Source: Trissonchulus latispiculum
Taxonomy: Eukaryota; Nematoda; Enoplea; Enoplida; Ironidae
Direction of reading: 5' to 3'
Assembly: GCA_030248195.1 (NCBI GenBank)
Contig: JASAND010018129.1
Coordinates: forward strand, 1-64,000
DNA length: 64,000 nucleotides
Numbering within the stretch: position 1 is the stretch's first letter; each line of letters opens with the position of its first letter. The position numbers were made by a program, and so were the translations under genes. This document shows, in pieces, positions 12,501 to 24,589 of the stretch. The notes under the pieces were generated by a model that saw nothing but the letters and a program-made list of their open reading frames with translations, had not been told where the DNA came from and searched no databases.

Positions 12501-14309
12501 TAGGGATGCGTCATTCGAGTGTTGTCAGTTGCACAGTACTTTCTGGAAACAGGGAAGTACTTATCCCTATTCTGCGTTTGTACAATTATCCATTCAATGT
12601 GTTCATAAGACAGAATAATATACATCAAAAGCAGAAAAGAAATCATATTTTACTAAACGAATATTATGCCCCATAATCTCGTCAGGATTAACTCCAATTT
12701 GTTTGAGCGACGAAAATTCTGCTAATGAATCAACTTCAATATATACTGACATAATCTATAGTACAAATTTTTATGAATTAAATACTAATATAAATTTTGA
12801 GGTTTACACCAGTATGCAGTTTAATTTTCGACATATATATGTATTTATTTATATATAGGTATATGATCGTTATGGCGGCTTAATGTGAAAAAATATGAAA
12901 AACAAAGGAAAAACTTAGCTCATTTAATAAATCGAATCTTTTTGTATGTATATACAGCACATAGTCACCACAACAAACGCTCAATCAATCCCTTATGTCA
13001 CTTAAGATTATCCTGTTTATCGTTTTATGGTATTTAGATAAACGTTCCGTTGTTACAAGTTCCAAGTTTAATCGGGCACTAAGCAAGTGGTCGGCTTATG
13101 AGAGAATAAAAGAGCGTTTAAGCTATTAATCCGGACTCAGTATAAAGGGCCCGGTTTTATAAAACTACTATAATCAGCTCTATAGTTTGGTACTAAACTA
13201 CTTACCCAAAGAAAAATCTTCGCTTAATCTCCGCTGATCCTTTCGCGTGTTTCCAAACCCTCCTCAAGGATTAAAAATAGTATTAGAAATCGCAGAAGAG
13301 CGTACGTGCAACCGGCTAAGACACAGGCCACTGCTGTTACTGAGCCCTCCAGTAAACCTGCTTAGCACTAACGCAATCCCAGGCAGCCAATCAAATCGGG
13401 GGAAAACTAGATAAGGGGAAAACCAGCCAGCCAATCAGGCGTCTCAACTCTAGGGCCAATCAAAATTCACCTGTCAATATGTTGGGACGCCCCCCTAAAT
13501 ACAGGTTTTGAACTGTGTAAACCTGTCCGTTTTTATGTACACATAATGGATGGTTATTTGTTAAACTAAGCTCTACTCTTACTTTGAGGTATGCAGGGTA
13601 TACGGTAGTTTCTAACTTTTGGTTTTCTGACGACTGTCATTAAATGTCAGAGAGTGTTTGGAAAATGATTTGTGACATTCATATTTTGGGGCAATTTTCT
13701 GCATTTTTCAAACAGGAGACAATGAAAACTTTAGGTGAGAGCAACACCTAAAAAGGAAATAAGTCGGCGTGCGGCCCGAACAATGGAGTGACGCGTGGCA
13801 AACTGTAAACGTTTAGAAAATTGTTAACTTTTGAAAACTGTCAAATATATACTGAAAACTCAAAGCTCTTCTCTGAGCGAATGATTTGAGGCTGAAAATT
13901 TGAGTTTTAGAGTGAAATAGCAGCTACAGTAATCGATTCCGCCTGCATGGCTTCAGGAATGATCGCCGTACTACCTATCCAATGACAATATAATAATTAT
14001 ATATAATTCCATAGCATTACCATAAAATTAGAGCTCACTGATGGTAAGGTAAACCGAACTACTGAAAAACCTAAAGCAAGCCAAGCCGTCGAAAAGTGTA
14101 AATTAGTCAATGCTGGCTCAATACTATATTTCAGTCGTGTTGCGTATTTGTGGGTGTATGGTTGTAAAATTTAAAAAGTTTCAAGCATGCAGACGTAATT
14201 AAATACTGTACACGATTTGCCCTAACTAGATGTAATCTAGGCAGTACCCAGGTCGCTAACTACCTACATGTACCTACATTTCGGTGTAGTGTAGGTAGTA
14301 GCTATGTAC
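9553..14309. other. Region upstream of the Otx exons, no recognised gene
   Basis: This is expected to hold Otx intron, 5' exons or promoter, but none can be identified by eye. A small tandem/palindromic TTTAACCG run lies at about 11146-11176. A possible diverged foldback arm lies at about 11700-12140 (GATTCAATTTTTCGAAATTC). Confidence 0.5.
13388..13462. promoter_or_regulatory. Cluster of three CCAAT boxes
   Basis: GCCAATCA occurs three times (near 13388, 13431 and 13456) within 75 bp. It is about 3.8 kb upstream of the first Otx exon seen here. The CCAAT box works in either orientation, so this could be part of a promoter. No TATA box or initiator can be tied to it. Confidence 0.3.
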
Positions 14310-15500
14310 CTAAATGTTTGAGAACGGCCGGCCAAGTCAGGCCGACGGCCGGAGCATCCTTTGTGTCGACCAACAGACGGCCGGCGGCCGGCCGACTGCT
14401 AACGGCCGACCAGGTTGGCCAAGAGTTTATTCGCCAAGCTATTGTATTTGGACCAATGCATTGAATATACATCTAAAAGTTAAGAATAAATGCTTTTTCA
14501 TTTATACATTCTTTATAACACTGTTTAAGGAACTTTAACGAGCTTTCCAAATAGTTTCTTCTGCAATAATTTGCCGTCACCAGAAACTTAGATAAGCTTA
14601 GTGAGATTCCAAAGTGAGGTAGAATAGGCTTTATTTACCTGTTTTCATTGATAACAACTGCAGCTTCATTTATTAAAGCTTACAGAATACAATCGTTGGA
14701 TCAATCTCCCCCCCCCAGCCTCAATTGGGGGGATATAGTTTACTTGATGTTAACTTTAGCAAAGCTTAACCAATTTAGCTAAAATTTTGTGTGGATGCAT
14801 TCCAACAGATGTCTGATTGATTGGTAGTAAAATTTTAAAATTTAAAAAAATTTAAATTTTTAAGTTTTTTAAGGGGGGACCAAGGGGAATCAAAAATTTT
14901 TTGTTGTCAATTTTGCTGAAACATCGTATATAGGGGTTTTCGGGGTCGTAGAACACGAATCTGAAGTCCGTTTTTCGATTTAGCTTTTCGTTAGTTCAGA
15001 ACAAGCTTACATCTTAAGCTTAATACTTTAGCTTATACTGAGCTAACAGAAAGCTGAATCGAAAAAGGGACTTCAGATTCGTGTTCTACGACCCCGAAAA
15101 CCCCTATATACAATGTTTCAGCAAAATTGACGACAAAAAATTTTCTGATTCCCCTTGGTGTTGGAATGCATCCACACAAAATTTGAGCTGAATTGGTTAA
15201 GCTCTGAAAGATTTATAGCGTTGGGGGGGAGATAGTTTACTTGAGAATTTGGGGGGGGGGGAGATTGTTTACTTGATCCCAATCGGATCAAGGTTGAGGG
15301 TCGCATTTAAAGGGACATGAACTCATCAGTTTGCAATCGTCGTACAATTTTGTCGTCAAGTCTAACTAGACGAAAATATTGCGGAGTGAGCATTTATTTT
15401 AGATAATCTTATACGTAGAAGAAACACTTTCCCGTTCGTGACAGCACTGTTGGTTGCCCAAAATGTGGTCCATCCGACCGTCGGCCGAGCCGACGTTCTC
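14310..15500. mobile_element. GGCCGG-arm element split by a nested foldback insertion
   Basis: The left part (14310-14697) starts TTTGAGAACGGCCGGCC, and the right part (15280-15500) ends GCCGACGTTCTCAA, an inverted-repeat partner. The foldback at 14698-15279 interrupts it. The right GC arm is mostly lost. Confidence 0.55.
14698..15279. mobile_element. Foldback element with C9/G10 ends, nested in a GGCCGG element
   Basis: It begins GGATCAATCTCCCCCCCCC and ends GGGAGATTGTTTACTTGATCC. The core is a strong inverted repeat centred near 15015 (GGGGTTTTCGGGGTCGTAG against its complement). Outer arms TGTGTGGATGCATTCCAA and TTGGAATGCATCCACACA also pair. It lies between two halves of another element (see 14310-15500). 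Confidence 0.75.
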
Positions 15501-15755
15501 AAGCACTTGCTTACCTATATTACAGATCTTCTAGATCTTTTAGGATGAGGAAATTTTAAATTTAAATTTCTCACTCCGGCAACCTATGTAAATCCCTGTT
15601 AGGCTTCACTGCGTTTTGATGGTTTAAACCAATGCCTATATATCCAATGGTTTTGGATCACTTTCGCTATTTTTGTCAACTCCGTTTCCTTTTCAGATAT
15701 TCTGCTTATTGTTACTACAGTTGGGATATAAAACTCCTAGCTTGATGCGACTGTG

Positions 15756-15830
15756 GCCTCTGTAGCTCAATTGGCAGAGCCACCTGAGCGTTAATTCCGA
15801 AGTCCAGGCTTCGAATCCCGACCAAGCTTG
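15756..15830 (+). repeat. tRNA-like pol III promoter relic
   Basis: TAGCTCAATTGGCAGAGC is a good D-arm/box A and GGCTTCGAATCCC a good box B, spaced as in a tRNA. The acceptor and T stems do not pair, so this is a tRNA pseudogene or SINE head and not a working tRNA. Confidence 0.5.
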
Positions 15831-16365
15831 CCCCAAATTTTAAGGATCTCAGGTAATGGAATGACAACTAAACTCCTTAAATTATGTGAGTCATGGATAC
15901 AAAAACAAAATAATTTACAGTTTCCGTTTTATCCTATAGAGCAGCACGAATAAAGACATCATCCCTTCTTTTGAACATCTCATGCTCAGCAGAATGGTCA
16001 GACATGGCATAACCAGGCCGGTTGAGAGTTGGTGATTTAGAATTTGTGACTGCCCTGCAAGTTTTATTTCCCGAAGTTTTAATTTTAATTTAAATTTAAA
16101 TTTAAATATAATGATAGACTTTGCCGTTGCCAACATCACATCACATCAAACAAGCCAAATCCAAAATCGAACTAAAGTCGTTGCTAATATAATAACTGCT
16201 TCGCTTTGGATCAGCGGTCTGGTAACCCAAAAATCGCCTTTAGAAGTCACAAAATCGCGATCGCCTCCTGAAGTAGTAATTGATAAAGCTTAAAGAACGA
16301 CGAAAATAGCATGGATCCGATTAAAGTTGGATTGCATTCGTATTAGTTTTATTATTTTTATTAGT

Positions 16366-16832
16366 TACAGCTATTCGCATATTTCAGTATAAATTTTCTT
16401 TCTTTCTTTCTTTTATTTCTTTCTTTTTCTTTCATTTTCTTTCTTTCATTTCATTTCTTTCTTTCTTCCTATTTCTTCCACTTTCTTGCTTGCCCATTAA
16501 AAATGATTGACAGGCAAAGGGATAAAGTTACACTCAAAGGTCAAGTCTATGCCTCGGCCTGTTTGATGCGTTAAAACTATGAGCCCTAAGTTGTTGCTAA
16601 CTTAAGAAAATGAGGGTGTCCTCAAAGAAGTAACCTAAGCTGGTTGTGTGTTAAGTCAAACGTTGATGTAACTGGAAGTGACAGCTGCTTAATTGATGAC
16701 AAAGTTTAAAATTATTCAGAGGACAAAATTTCTTTCTTTTTCTTCCATTTCTTTCTTTTTCTTTTCTTTCTTTCTTTCATTTCTTTCTTTCTTTCTTTCT
16801 TTTCTTTAAACTGAAATAAGCGAATAGCTGTA
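16366..16832. mobile_element. TIR element with pyrimidine tracts
   Basis: The ends TACAGCTATTCGC and GCGAATAGCTGTA are perfect inverted repeats, followed inward by TATTTCAGT and ACTGAAATA. Just inside each end is a (TTTC)n tract (about 16399-16490 and 16731-16806), both in the same orientation. Confidence 0.65.
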
Positions 16833-19800
16833 TGAGTAATTTTTGTGTTGCTTGTTTCTGTGTAATTTTCTTGTTATTATTTTTGTGCAGGATATAATTG
16901 CCCAACACTTTCCTATAAATCGACGAAGCCCCTTTTAATATTTATTAAGGTTCTTTGGGCGAGTCGAATTCGAGGCTTTCAGTTAAGCTGAAAGCTGATC
17001 CCTGAAATACCCGACAAAACCTAGTCCTGCAAATGAGTAGAAATTAAGTTTTAAATTACTTGTCTCAATTACGTGCTAGCCCAATTACGTACCCATACAT
17101 CTTGAATCTTTAACTATCATTGAAATTTAAAGTTGTTGGACACATTTCATACTCTTTGCACTTATCAATTTAAAACTTAAGTAACAGGAGCTTTAGGATA
17201 CCAAATTAACACTTGTTACTCAGCAATAGTCTAATATTTTCTTGATTCCTTGGTGGTGGTCAGTCTTCTGGAGCCGTTTTTGGGGTTAAGTTTCTGCTCC
17301 TGTTAGCTCTATCTCAGCAGCCGCTCACCCTCTTCAGCAGTCTCCTAGGCTTGTTGTTAACACTAACGCTGAAGTATCATCTTCCAGTGCAGAATAAACA
17401 GTGAACTTATTGACACTTTAAGTTATCGATGTCTACACGTCGCCAAAGCACAATCTGATATTAAAACAATGCAAGCAAGTACACGCCCATAAAACTACTT
17501 AGTAAATTTGATCGCTTTATGTACCGTAGTGTAGCATAGTTTGTATCAATTTTTTGACCAATTGACCAAGGACCTTCTCTATTTGCAAAAGCCAGGGGCA
17601 TTAAAATTAAAAGCTCGTTTTTATTTTCCTTTATACATTATTCTTGCACTTTCGATTTTTATGCACTCTTTATTTTTTGACAGGTTTGCCATTGTTTATA
17701 GTCTGAGTTTTGTCTCTATTCTTAGTTAGCAACGAATAATTAAAAAATCGTTATCAGTAGATTCTATGTCTGTCTATCAGGTAGTAATTCCGTTTAATTG
17801 CGTTTCCTGAAATATTTGAACTTTTAAAACAGCAGTGTTTTAAATCTACATTTTTCGCTTTGCTTGTTTGGAATGGATTTTTAAAGATAGTGTAATTTGT
17901 TCAATCATTGATAACCGCAAAAAGGGGGAAACTTTATGTCTGGAAGGAATACTGACATGAAGTTAAGTTAATCTAAATTTGGAAGTTTACTCATCCTTGA
18001 AAATTTGATACAGTTTCTTCGCCCATTCACCTCCATCAATCTATGAATGCCTTTCAAGGCAATTTTGCAATTTGTAATTTTCTCTCTTTAACTGATAAGT
18101 AGCCGACAGTAATCCTAAAGTTCCTACTTAGTAATCCGCCTCAATGAATGCGGAGTATTTCCGCAACCAATTTCTGAAAAATAGAGATGGCGGGGTTCGA
18201 CCTTGTTTTGGGGGGCGGTCCAACCTCAATGGGGGTGTCATTTTCTACTCTTTGTGAGTAAGTGCTAATAACCTCAGCAGGACAAGTCTCTTTTCAGTTT
18301 GTCTGAAAAACGTTTCTTTTGTCCTGATTTTCCATGCTAGACCTGGAGCTTCCTAATCCCTTCAGTCTTCGCTCCATTTCGGCCTGACCCTTTCCTACTA
18401 AACGAGAAAGTCTCTTCCGCCTTTCTAGGTCACACTACACTCAGAGGGGGCAGTTAAATACGACTCAATTTTCTAAACGTTCTACAGTATGACTTAGCTA
18501 AAATTTTGCAACCAAGAGATAGGGCAAAATAACTGTTCAAACTGATTAGAAACTAAATAAAATTTAATTTAGCTAAAATGTTTTGATACACTGATTTGTT
18601 TTTGTGTCCCCCTCACGAATAGATTAAAATGAGAATAGTATCATCTTTCGGCCCCTAATATGGATTACAGCATTCAAGTATGGACTAACTAATTATTCCT
18701 TTGTTCAGATCCATAGGAGAAAACTACCAAAAACAATGATGACTGGGCTTAGAGCTAGCCGACTGGGAAATCTTAATCCGCTGCCACACCTGCACTTGTC
18801 CTTTTCACCCTATCTTAATTAACATTATCATTAATCAGAATGTAACATTTAAACACTGCATCTACAAATATATCAAATTAATTTTTGCACCTTAGCAGTG
18901 CAGTTAAAAGTTTGGCTGTGCGTGCATGTAAATTAACAAATGTAAATGAAATGAATAAATGGGTAAAAATAATTAAAATAATAAAACTACAGTAATTGGT
19001 TTAAAAACCAAAAGTCGCAGATTTACTCATTAGGCTTTTTATTGGGTCCGCATAACGCATTGGGTGTATTTAGTAGGATACATGATGAAAGGTGAAATTT
19101 CAGTTTTGTTAAAATTTTTTCTTGCTCCAGAACTGTCTTGGGGTCTTAAAACAAATGTTAATTTTTTAAATATTCCGCAAAATTGTACTCTCGTCAAAAT
19201 GTGAAGTTTGGAGTGCGCCAAAACATTTTTATTTTTTATCTATTAAGATAGATCTGTCGGCACGTCCGAAGAGAAGGAAAGGGAAGAAGCTTTCGGTGGC
19301 AATATGGTTGTTTTACCTAAACTGAATAGGTCAGGACCATTCCAGTTTTGTTTCAAAGTGTGCTTGTTTTGTGACAAGTCCGTAGGTAGGTACGTATTTA
19401 TATTTATCAATTTATAATCTGCTAAAGTATCCAATTACTTATATACACTCTAGTTAAACTTCAAGATACAGGAAAGTTCGCTTACCTTTGACCTTTGAAA
19501 TGGCGATGGAATACATTGTTTGCATCCTTCAAAATTAAGTCGTGAATTTGTATGCCAGATTTTGTGGATGATACTTGAAGCGCCTTAGATGGATTAGCAA
19601 TGCTGAAGTATCCATCTTAATTAAATACCACCAATGGCCATTTTGGATATCTTAAATATGTTGAGCTCTAAAATTAAGTATAGACTTAACGCGCACTTTG
19701 CTGAAAATCTGCTTTACACCATGTGGTCAAAATAACAAACAATTTTGTGCACCTGTCAAACATTTGATCAAGTTTATATCTTCTGCAAGTAACTAGCATT

Positions 19801-21181
19801 GCTTGATGATCTGTGGTCAAGGTCCTGAACCGATCAGAGCCGTACAAAAATGGCTACAACTAAAAATGCTCGGCAAATCAAAACTACTTTCCTACGCATA
19901 TGTCAGGTTTTGTTAAAACTGTTGTAAATATTTGACAGTTGTTTATTAGAAACAGCAATGATCATTTATGAAATAAAGTTGATAAAACTTCCTAAACTCG
20001 ATAAAATACAAATGGCTACGATAATGTGTTCAATTCATCAAGATAGTCAACAAACTACTATTAACCCGTCAGATGCCAGAGTCTGGCTACTAATGGTGGG
20101 ATCAAATTAGTCTCTTGTTAAAACAAAAACTAAAGATTTCGGGTACTTATTTGGCTATTCTATATCCGCTTTTTAACCGGCTCCGGCTCATAAGCATTCA
20201 CTGGATAAAATTTGGCCCAAGATATTACTCAAGTGCAAAACAAAAATAAATAATAACTACTTTTCATTCAGACCATAATTTCGATTGTTTGTGTGGTAAG
20301 TTCACAAAACTGAGGATCTGCGAATCTAATGATGCTTACGAATCGGTCGTTGAAGCAACCACCTACAGCAGTAAGCTGTCTAAGAAAAGAGATAAACCAA
20401 AAATTGAGTATGTAATATTATGAAAACCGGAAAGTGAAAGTGCAGAACACCTTGCCCAACAACTAGTCATAATAATCTGTGAGTGGTGTTCTCTTCTCAC
20501 CAATTTTTAATTCCTAGAGAATAGACAGAGAGAGGGGAGACAGCTCACAATGTACAGCTAATACCTCTCAAATCTGCTTGAAAAGAAAAATCCGCTTTCC
20601 GAATTTTAAACCCCCCGTCGATTTTTCCCGCGATATAAGATTCTTAAATGATAATCCTAAAATATGTGGGACGCCCAGAATGATTGGAGAAACAGTTTTT
20701 AAGCGCTAAACTAGCAATAGGTACACAGTAACCACAGTACACGTTGTTGCATTATGGCCCCAGCAATAATAGGCTTACGATCTAAGCCCAAAGACTCTTT
20801 GCTATAAGCTGGCTAAGCCCCCTTTGGTATAAAACCCCCTTGTGCCAAAGCTCGTTGCAAATAATCACTCGTTTCATTTCGTGCGATGTTCTGAAGATTG
20901 GTGCGCCGTTATGAGCTGTGTTGTTGTCTGATAAGGGTGTGATTTTAGCCTAAAATAAATATATATTTCTTTAGTATTTGCTATTTATTACTGATCGCCA
21001 TACTTTATTGCTTTAGTTTACAATACTTTAGTAATTCATTGCATTGTCCAGATTATCCCTATCCTATAGACTGTTGCACGAAAATGTTTGATATTAACAT
21101 TAATCATATTTCATGATTTGTGTTAGCATTTTACAGTTCTATCAAAGTTTTCTGTTAATATTCGATCTAATTCGGGTCATA
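16833..21181. other. No recognised gene or clear repeat
   Basis: AT-rich sequence with only short ORFs. I see no splice-bounded exon or matching family element. Confidence 0.5.
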
Positions 21182-21558
21182 TAAAGGAATTCCCCCTGAA
21201 CAAAGGTCATCAGCTTCAAAAGCACATTGTCTACGACGGACACAACGTCAACGCTTAAGACTCACATCGCTGAATAACTGAGAACATGCTCTTATACTAT
21301 ATGCCATGTGGCTGAACTTACTGTAGCTTGTAGCCACATAGTTTTATTTGACAAAGTTTAGCTAAAATCGACCAAAATAGCAATTTTTGGATAATTTTTC
21401 AGAAGGCAATTTAATAGCAACAGGTTACTGTCACCTGGTTTATAACATTCAAAAGAGCATGTTCTCGGCTTTCCAACGATGTGCGGCTTTGGCCTTGTGT
21501 TGGTCGTCAGTAATATGCTATTCAAGTTGACCAATTTTGCTCAAGGGGATTTCCTTTA
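21182..21558. mobile_element. TIR element, pair with 34111-34494 (copy 1)
   Basis: The ends TAAAGGAATTCCCCCTGA and TCAAGGGGATTTCCTTTA are inverted repeats with one mismatch. Subterminal CTGAGAACATGCTCTT and AAGAGCATGTTCTCGG also pair. The centre has TTTAGCTAAAATCGACCAAAA, shared with copy 2. Confidence 0.72.
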
Positions 21559-22389
21559 CATGATACTTGTTTGGTGTGCCATGGCTGGTTGGTCGAGATG
21601 GATGGTTAGTTGATCAAAGCAATCAATACGTTATCGGACTGAACTGAAAAGCATGTACGTATATGTGAAATAGAGATGCTGATATTAAATTTTATTTAAA
21701 TTTACTTCTGCAGTTACATACCCTTCTTATAATAATCCTTAACTCAATTTCTTTTCTTCTAATATTTTTCGTTTTATTCTTCTGGTTATGGTATGTACAT
21801 GCTAAGTTCTCACTTCAGCGTATCTTCAAACAAACTAGCTGCATTAATGTCTGTGTAAACTATTTTATCTTAATCAGAGACTAAGTAGGGTTATTTGTCA
21901 TCAATGTTTGTGCAATCCTTGACTAATATAGAGTTAATGCGCCTTAAGACCCAAACTGAAGGTTTCAAATAGAAATATTGTCTGAGCCTGGGTACAAATT
22001 AAGTTCATCTTGTTTTCTTTGTTCGACTCAGGGTCCTATTTGTCATGTTCCCAGCCTTGGGAAACAAAAGAGACCCGCACTAAGTATCCATTTCAAAACT
22101 GAGCCTGCGATGTCTTTTTAGATTCGGACCCGACTAAAGGCGGAACTTCGCTCTCTTAACCTTTGGATTGGTCACTTGACATCATTCCTGTGCATTTATC
22201 CTACAAATCGCGGCCGACCAAAACAGAATGCTCTTCTAACAGTCTGAGAGAACAGCAGAATCAAGACAGCTTCAGAAACATTTTAAAATACCAAATTATG
22301 AAATATTTTTGGAAAGATCTATAGGCTCAACTTTATATTATGTGAATTTCTAAAATATTTCGATTGCACATATTCACCTCCAGCGGTAA

Positions 22390-22998
22390 AAATTTTAAAC
22401 TAGACCAAGTGAGCTAGAATTCGAAATGAATATATTTTGACCACGCTGAGTTCAAACCATCCGAAAGTTTTTTGATTGCGCCAATTTCGATTTGTATCAA
22501 TTCGCAAGGGGGAGCAAGCAAAAGTGAATTTTTTTCGATTTTACTGTAAAACTTTATATAGAGGTGCAAAATATTAATTTCTTTTGGTAATGGAGGAAAT
22601 AAGATTTTTTTACTCAATTCTGAAGAATAGTAGAGAACCTAACCACAAACAATTGTACATTAACTCTGTAATCGCTTTCTAGGAATTGTATAGAATTATG
22701 CAACAGTCTTCGCTCATTAAGGTCAGGTCTGGTCTGCACTAAGCATTTACTTTATTTATTTTATTTCTTCTAACCTGCAGAATGGAAAAAAATATCGGGA
22801 CGTTCTCAATCCCCTCAAGTACTGAAATTTTGAAAATTCGTATGGATTTGTTCAACCTTCGCACCTGCACCCTCGCAAATTTTTTCGATTTAGCAAGATT
22901 CGATTTCCGAAAAAGGAAATCGAAATTGTTTTGTCGCCGATTTTACTGAAAGGTTGCATTTGGAATATTTGAATCTGAAGACCATTTTTCGATTCGGG
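22390..22998. repeat. Two half-copies of the foldback family
   Basis: 22390-22575 (GACCACGCTGAGTTCAAA, TTTTACTGTAAAACTTTATATA) and 22830-22998 (GATTTTACTGAAAGGTTG, GAATCTGAAGACCATTTTTC) each resemble one arm of the foldback elements. Neither has a clear partner arm nearby. They border the NADAR-bearing LTR element on its left. Confidence 0.5.
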
Positions 22999-23011
22999 TA
23001 AACTGGGAAAG

Positions 23012-23040
23012 ACCCGAAGCATCGATAGTTTCCCTGTTAA
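23012..23040 (+). repeat. 29-bp direct repeat, left copy (upstream of NADAR-SGNH ORF)
   Basis: This is identical base for base to 24434-24462, 1422 bp downstream. The right copy sits just after the LTR and primer-site-like sequence and continues ATGCAGCC. The left copy runs directly into the middle of the NADAR coding sequence. That fits either an internal deletion from leader to NADAR in a tandem element, or a long target-site duplication. Confidence 0.75.
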
Positions 23041-23965
23041 TGGCCGAAATTCTCAGGGAACGCAATCCTTTCAGTTGTAAGCAGAGAGCAAAGCCATGGA
23101 ACCTTCAGGCAGACTTTTCCAGGTTTAAGTGGCGCACTTATGCTATAGCGATAGCGGAAGGGATCAACTTTGCAAAATTTTCGCAGAACCAATATCTTCT
23201 GCAGGGGCTTCTAAATACAGGTGATCAGTTGCTGGTCGAAGCCAATCCACACTGCGGATTTTGGGGAGCTAAGGCGGAAAAGTCTGAGATCTTGGAAAGA
23301 GGGGCCTACTTTGGGAAAAATTTATTGAGACAATCTCTGATGAATCTAAGACTGTTTTTCGGAGGTAAAGCCCGCTATCCGCAGGCTCTCTTGGTGGGTC
23401 ACTCGATGGTGAAGCTTCTCGAGGACTGCAACTTGTATAACGTTGTGTCCATTCCGGGTGCACGGGTACAGGCGGTGGCCAAGATAGCGCGTTTTGCGTG
23501 TCACCCTGGTTACAATGTGTGTATCATTGTTGCGGGAACCAACAATATGACCAGGGGTCCCAACCCAAGCAGAATCAAATCAAGAGGAAGGGTGGGCAGC
23601 ACGCTCCTGCCAAGCCTAAAGATGTGCTAACGCAGTTTGAAAGGCTATTGCCCCTGGCACGGGAGAAACCTCATTTGCTGGTCTGTGAAATTTTACCCCG
23701 TCATTTGGACCAACCCGACGGTGGGTTTTCCCCTATGTAGCGAAATGTCAATGCCGTGAATGGTGGCTTGAGTCGCCCGTTCGGAAATTGTCAAAATGTA
23801 GATGTACTTAAATGTAGTGGGGACTTTAAGCATAGGGAGTTTTTTATGCCGGATGGTCTGCATTTAAACTGCGCCGGAGCTCGATATTTACAGAAATTGC
23901 TGCGTCAATGCTTGGAATTGCGTTTCTCCACCAAGGGGCGCCCTTCTAAGCTAACTCTGTGGTGA
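23040..23965 (+). pseudogene. Decayed NADAR-SGNH hydrolase fusion ORF of an LTR-type element
   Basis: The first 196-codon frame contains the C-terminal half of a NADAR domain: AKFSQNQYLLQGLLNTGDQL, LVEANPHCGFWGAK and GAYFGKNLLRQSLMNLR match the family pattern LLaTGd..LvE...WG...GkN.LG..LM.lR. NADAR proteins cleave N-glycosidic bonds in riboflavin-pathway intermediates or ADP-ribose adducts. An SGNH/GDSL-type esterase domain follows: block I LLVGHSMVKLL (nucleophile Ser kept, Asp of GDS changed to His), block III AGTNNM, and, after a frameshift near 23590, FMPDGLHLN (block V Asp and His). The downstream frame is interrupted by TAG at 23738-23740. The N-terminal NADAR half is missing; the ATG at 23040 is only the first Met of a truncated frame. 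It lies just upstream of a polypurine tract and LTR, the position of an accessory ORF. The domain calls rest on motif reading. Confidence 0.7.
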
Positions 23966-24205
23966 AACGTGATTCGTCGGTATAGTATTAGTCCTTTACA
24001 TGAATGTTTCTTACGTCTCCTTTGGTTGTGCATTCTCGGGCGTGTTTTGCTGTTATGTTAATTCTTACTATTGCTTATGATTTATGCTTTGAGTAAACTG
24101 CTATAATATTTGTCATTTTTGTTTATTTTGTATGCTTATACATTTCTTATGTTATACATTTACAGTTTGTTTATGTATGTATTGTTAGTACGCTTTCCTG
24201 TCAGC

Positions 24206-24395
24206 AAGGGGAAAGAAATGTAAAACGAGTTGATGACTGACTGAAAAACATATCGATTAAGATTTTTGTGAGATATGTGCGAGTACGTGCGGCGGTGTTA
24301 CGGGTAGTTAGTGCATTGTATGTGGCTGAAGCTCAGGAATAAAGACTCGGTGTTCGATTTACCAAGGCGATAAGCGTTTACATATCTATCGGTCA
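24206..24395 (+). mobile_element. Polypurine tract and LTR of a retrotransposon
   Basis: The purine run AAGGGGAAAGAAA (24206-24218) is followed directly by a 177-bp segment starting TGTAAAACG and ending CGGTCA (24219-24395), with TG...CA termini and an internal AATAAA at 24338. After it comes TTGGCACACATAGG, which begins with TGG as tRNA primer-binding sites do. Together this is the signature of an LTR and its flanks. No second copy of this LTR is seen in the window. Confidence 0.6.
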
Positions 24396-24433
24396 TTGGC
24401 ACACATAGGAGTTGGAAGACCCGACCCCATTAC

Positions 24434-24462
24434 ACCCGAAGCATCGATAGTTTCCCTGTTAA
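24434..24462 (+). repeat. 29-bp direct repeat, right copy
   Basis: Right-hand partner of 23012-23040. It lies about 39 bp beyond the LTR end, where the 5' leader of an LTR element would be. It is followed by a different sequence from the left copy, so one of the two junctions is rearranged. Confidence 0.75.
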
Positions 24463-24589
24463 ATGCAGCCAACAATTATAACGCTATCCTTCAGATAGCG
24501 CTTTAGGATTAGGAAACCTGTAACTTGCTTTATAGAAATATAATATTGACAAAACGGACGGAAAGACGGGAAAACCAGGGATCTCTAGC

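Noticed and set aside
15756..15830. Functional tRNA gene
   Set aside because: Box A and box B are present, but acceptor and T stems do not pair and no clear anticodon stem forms.
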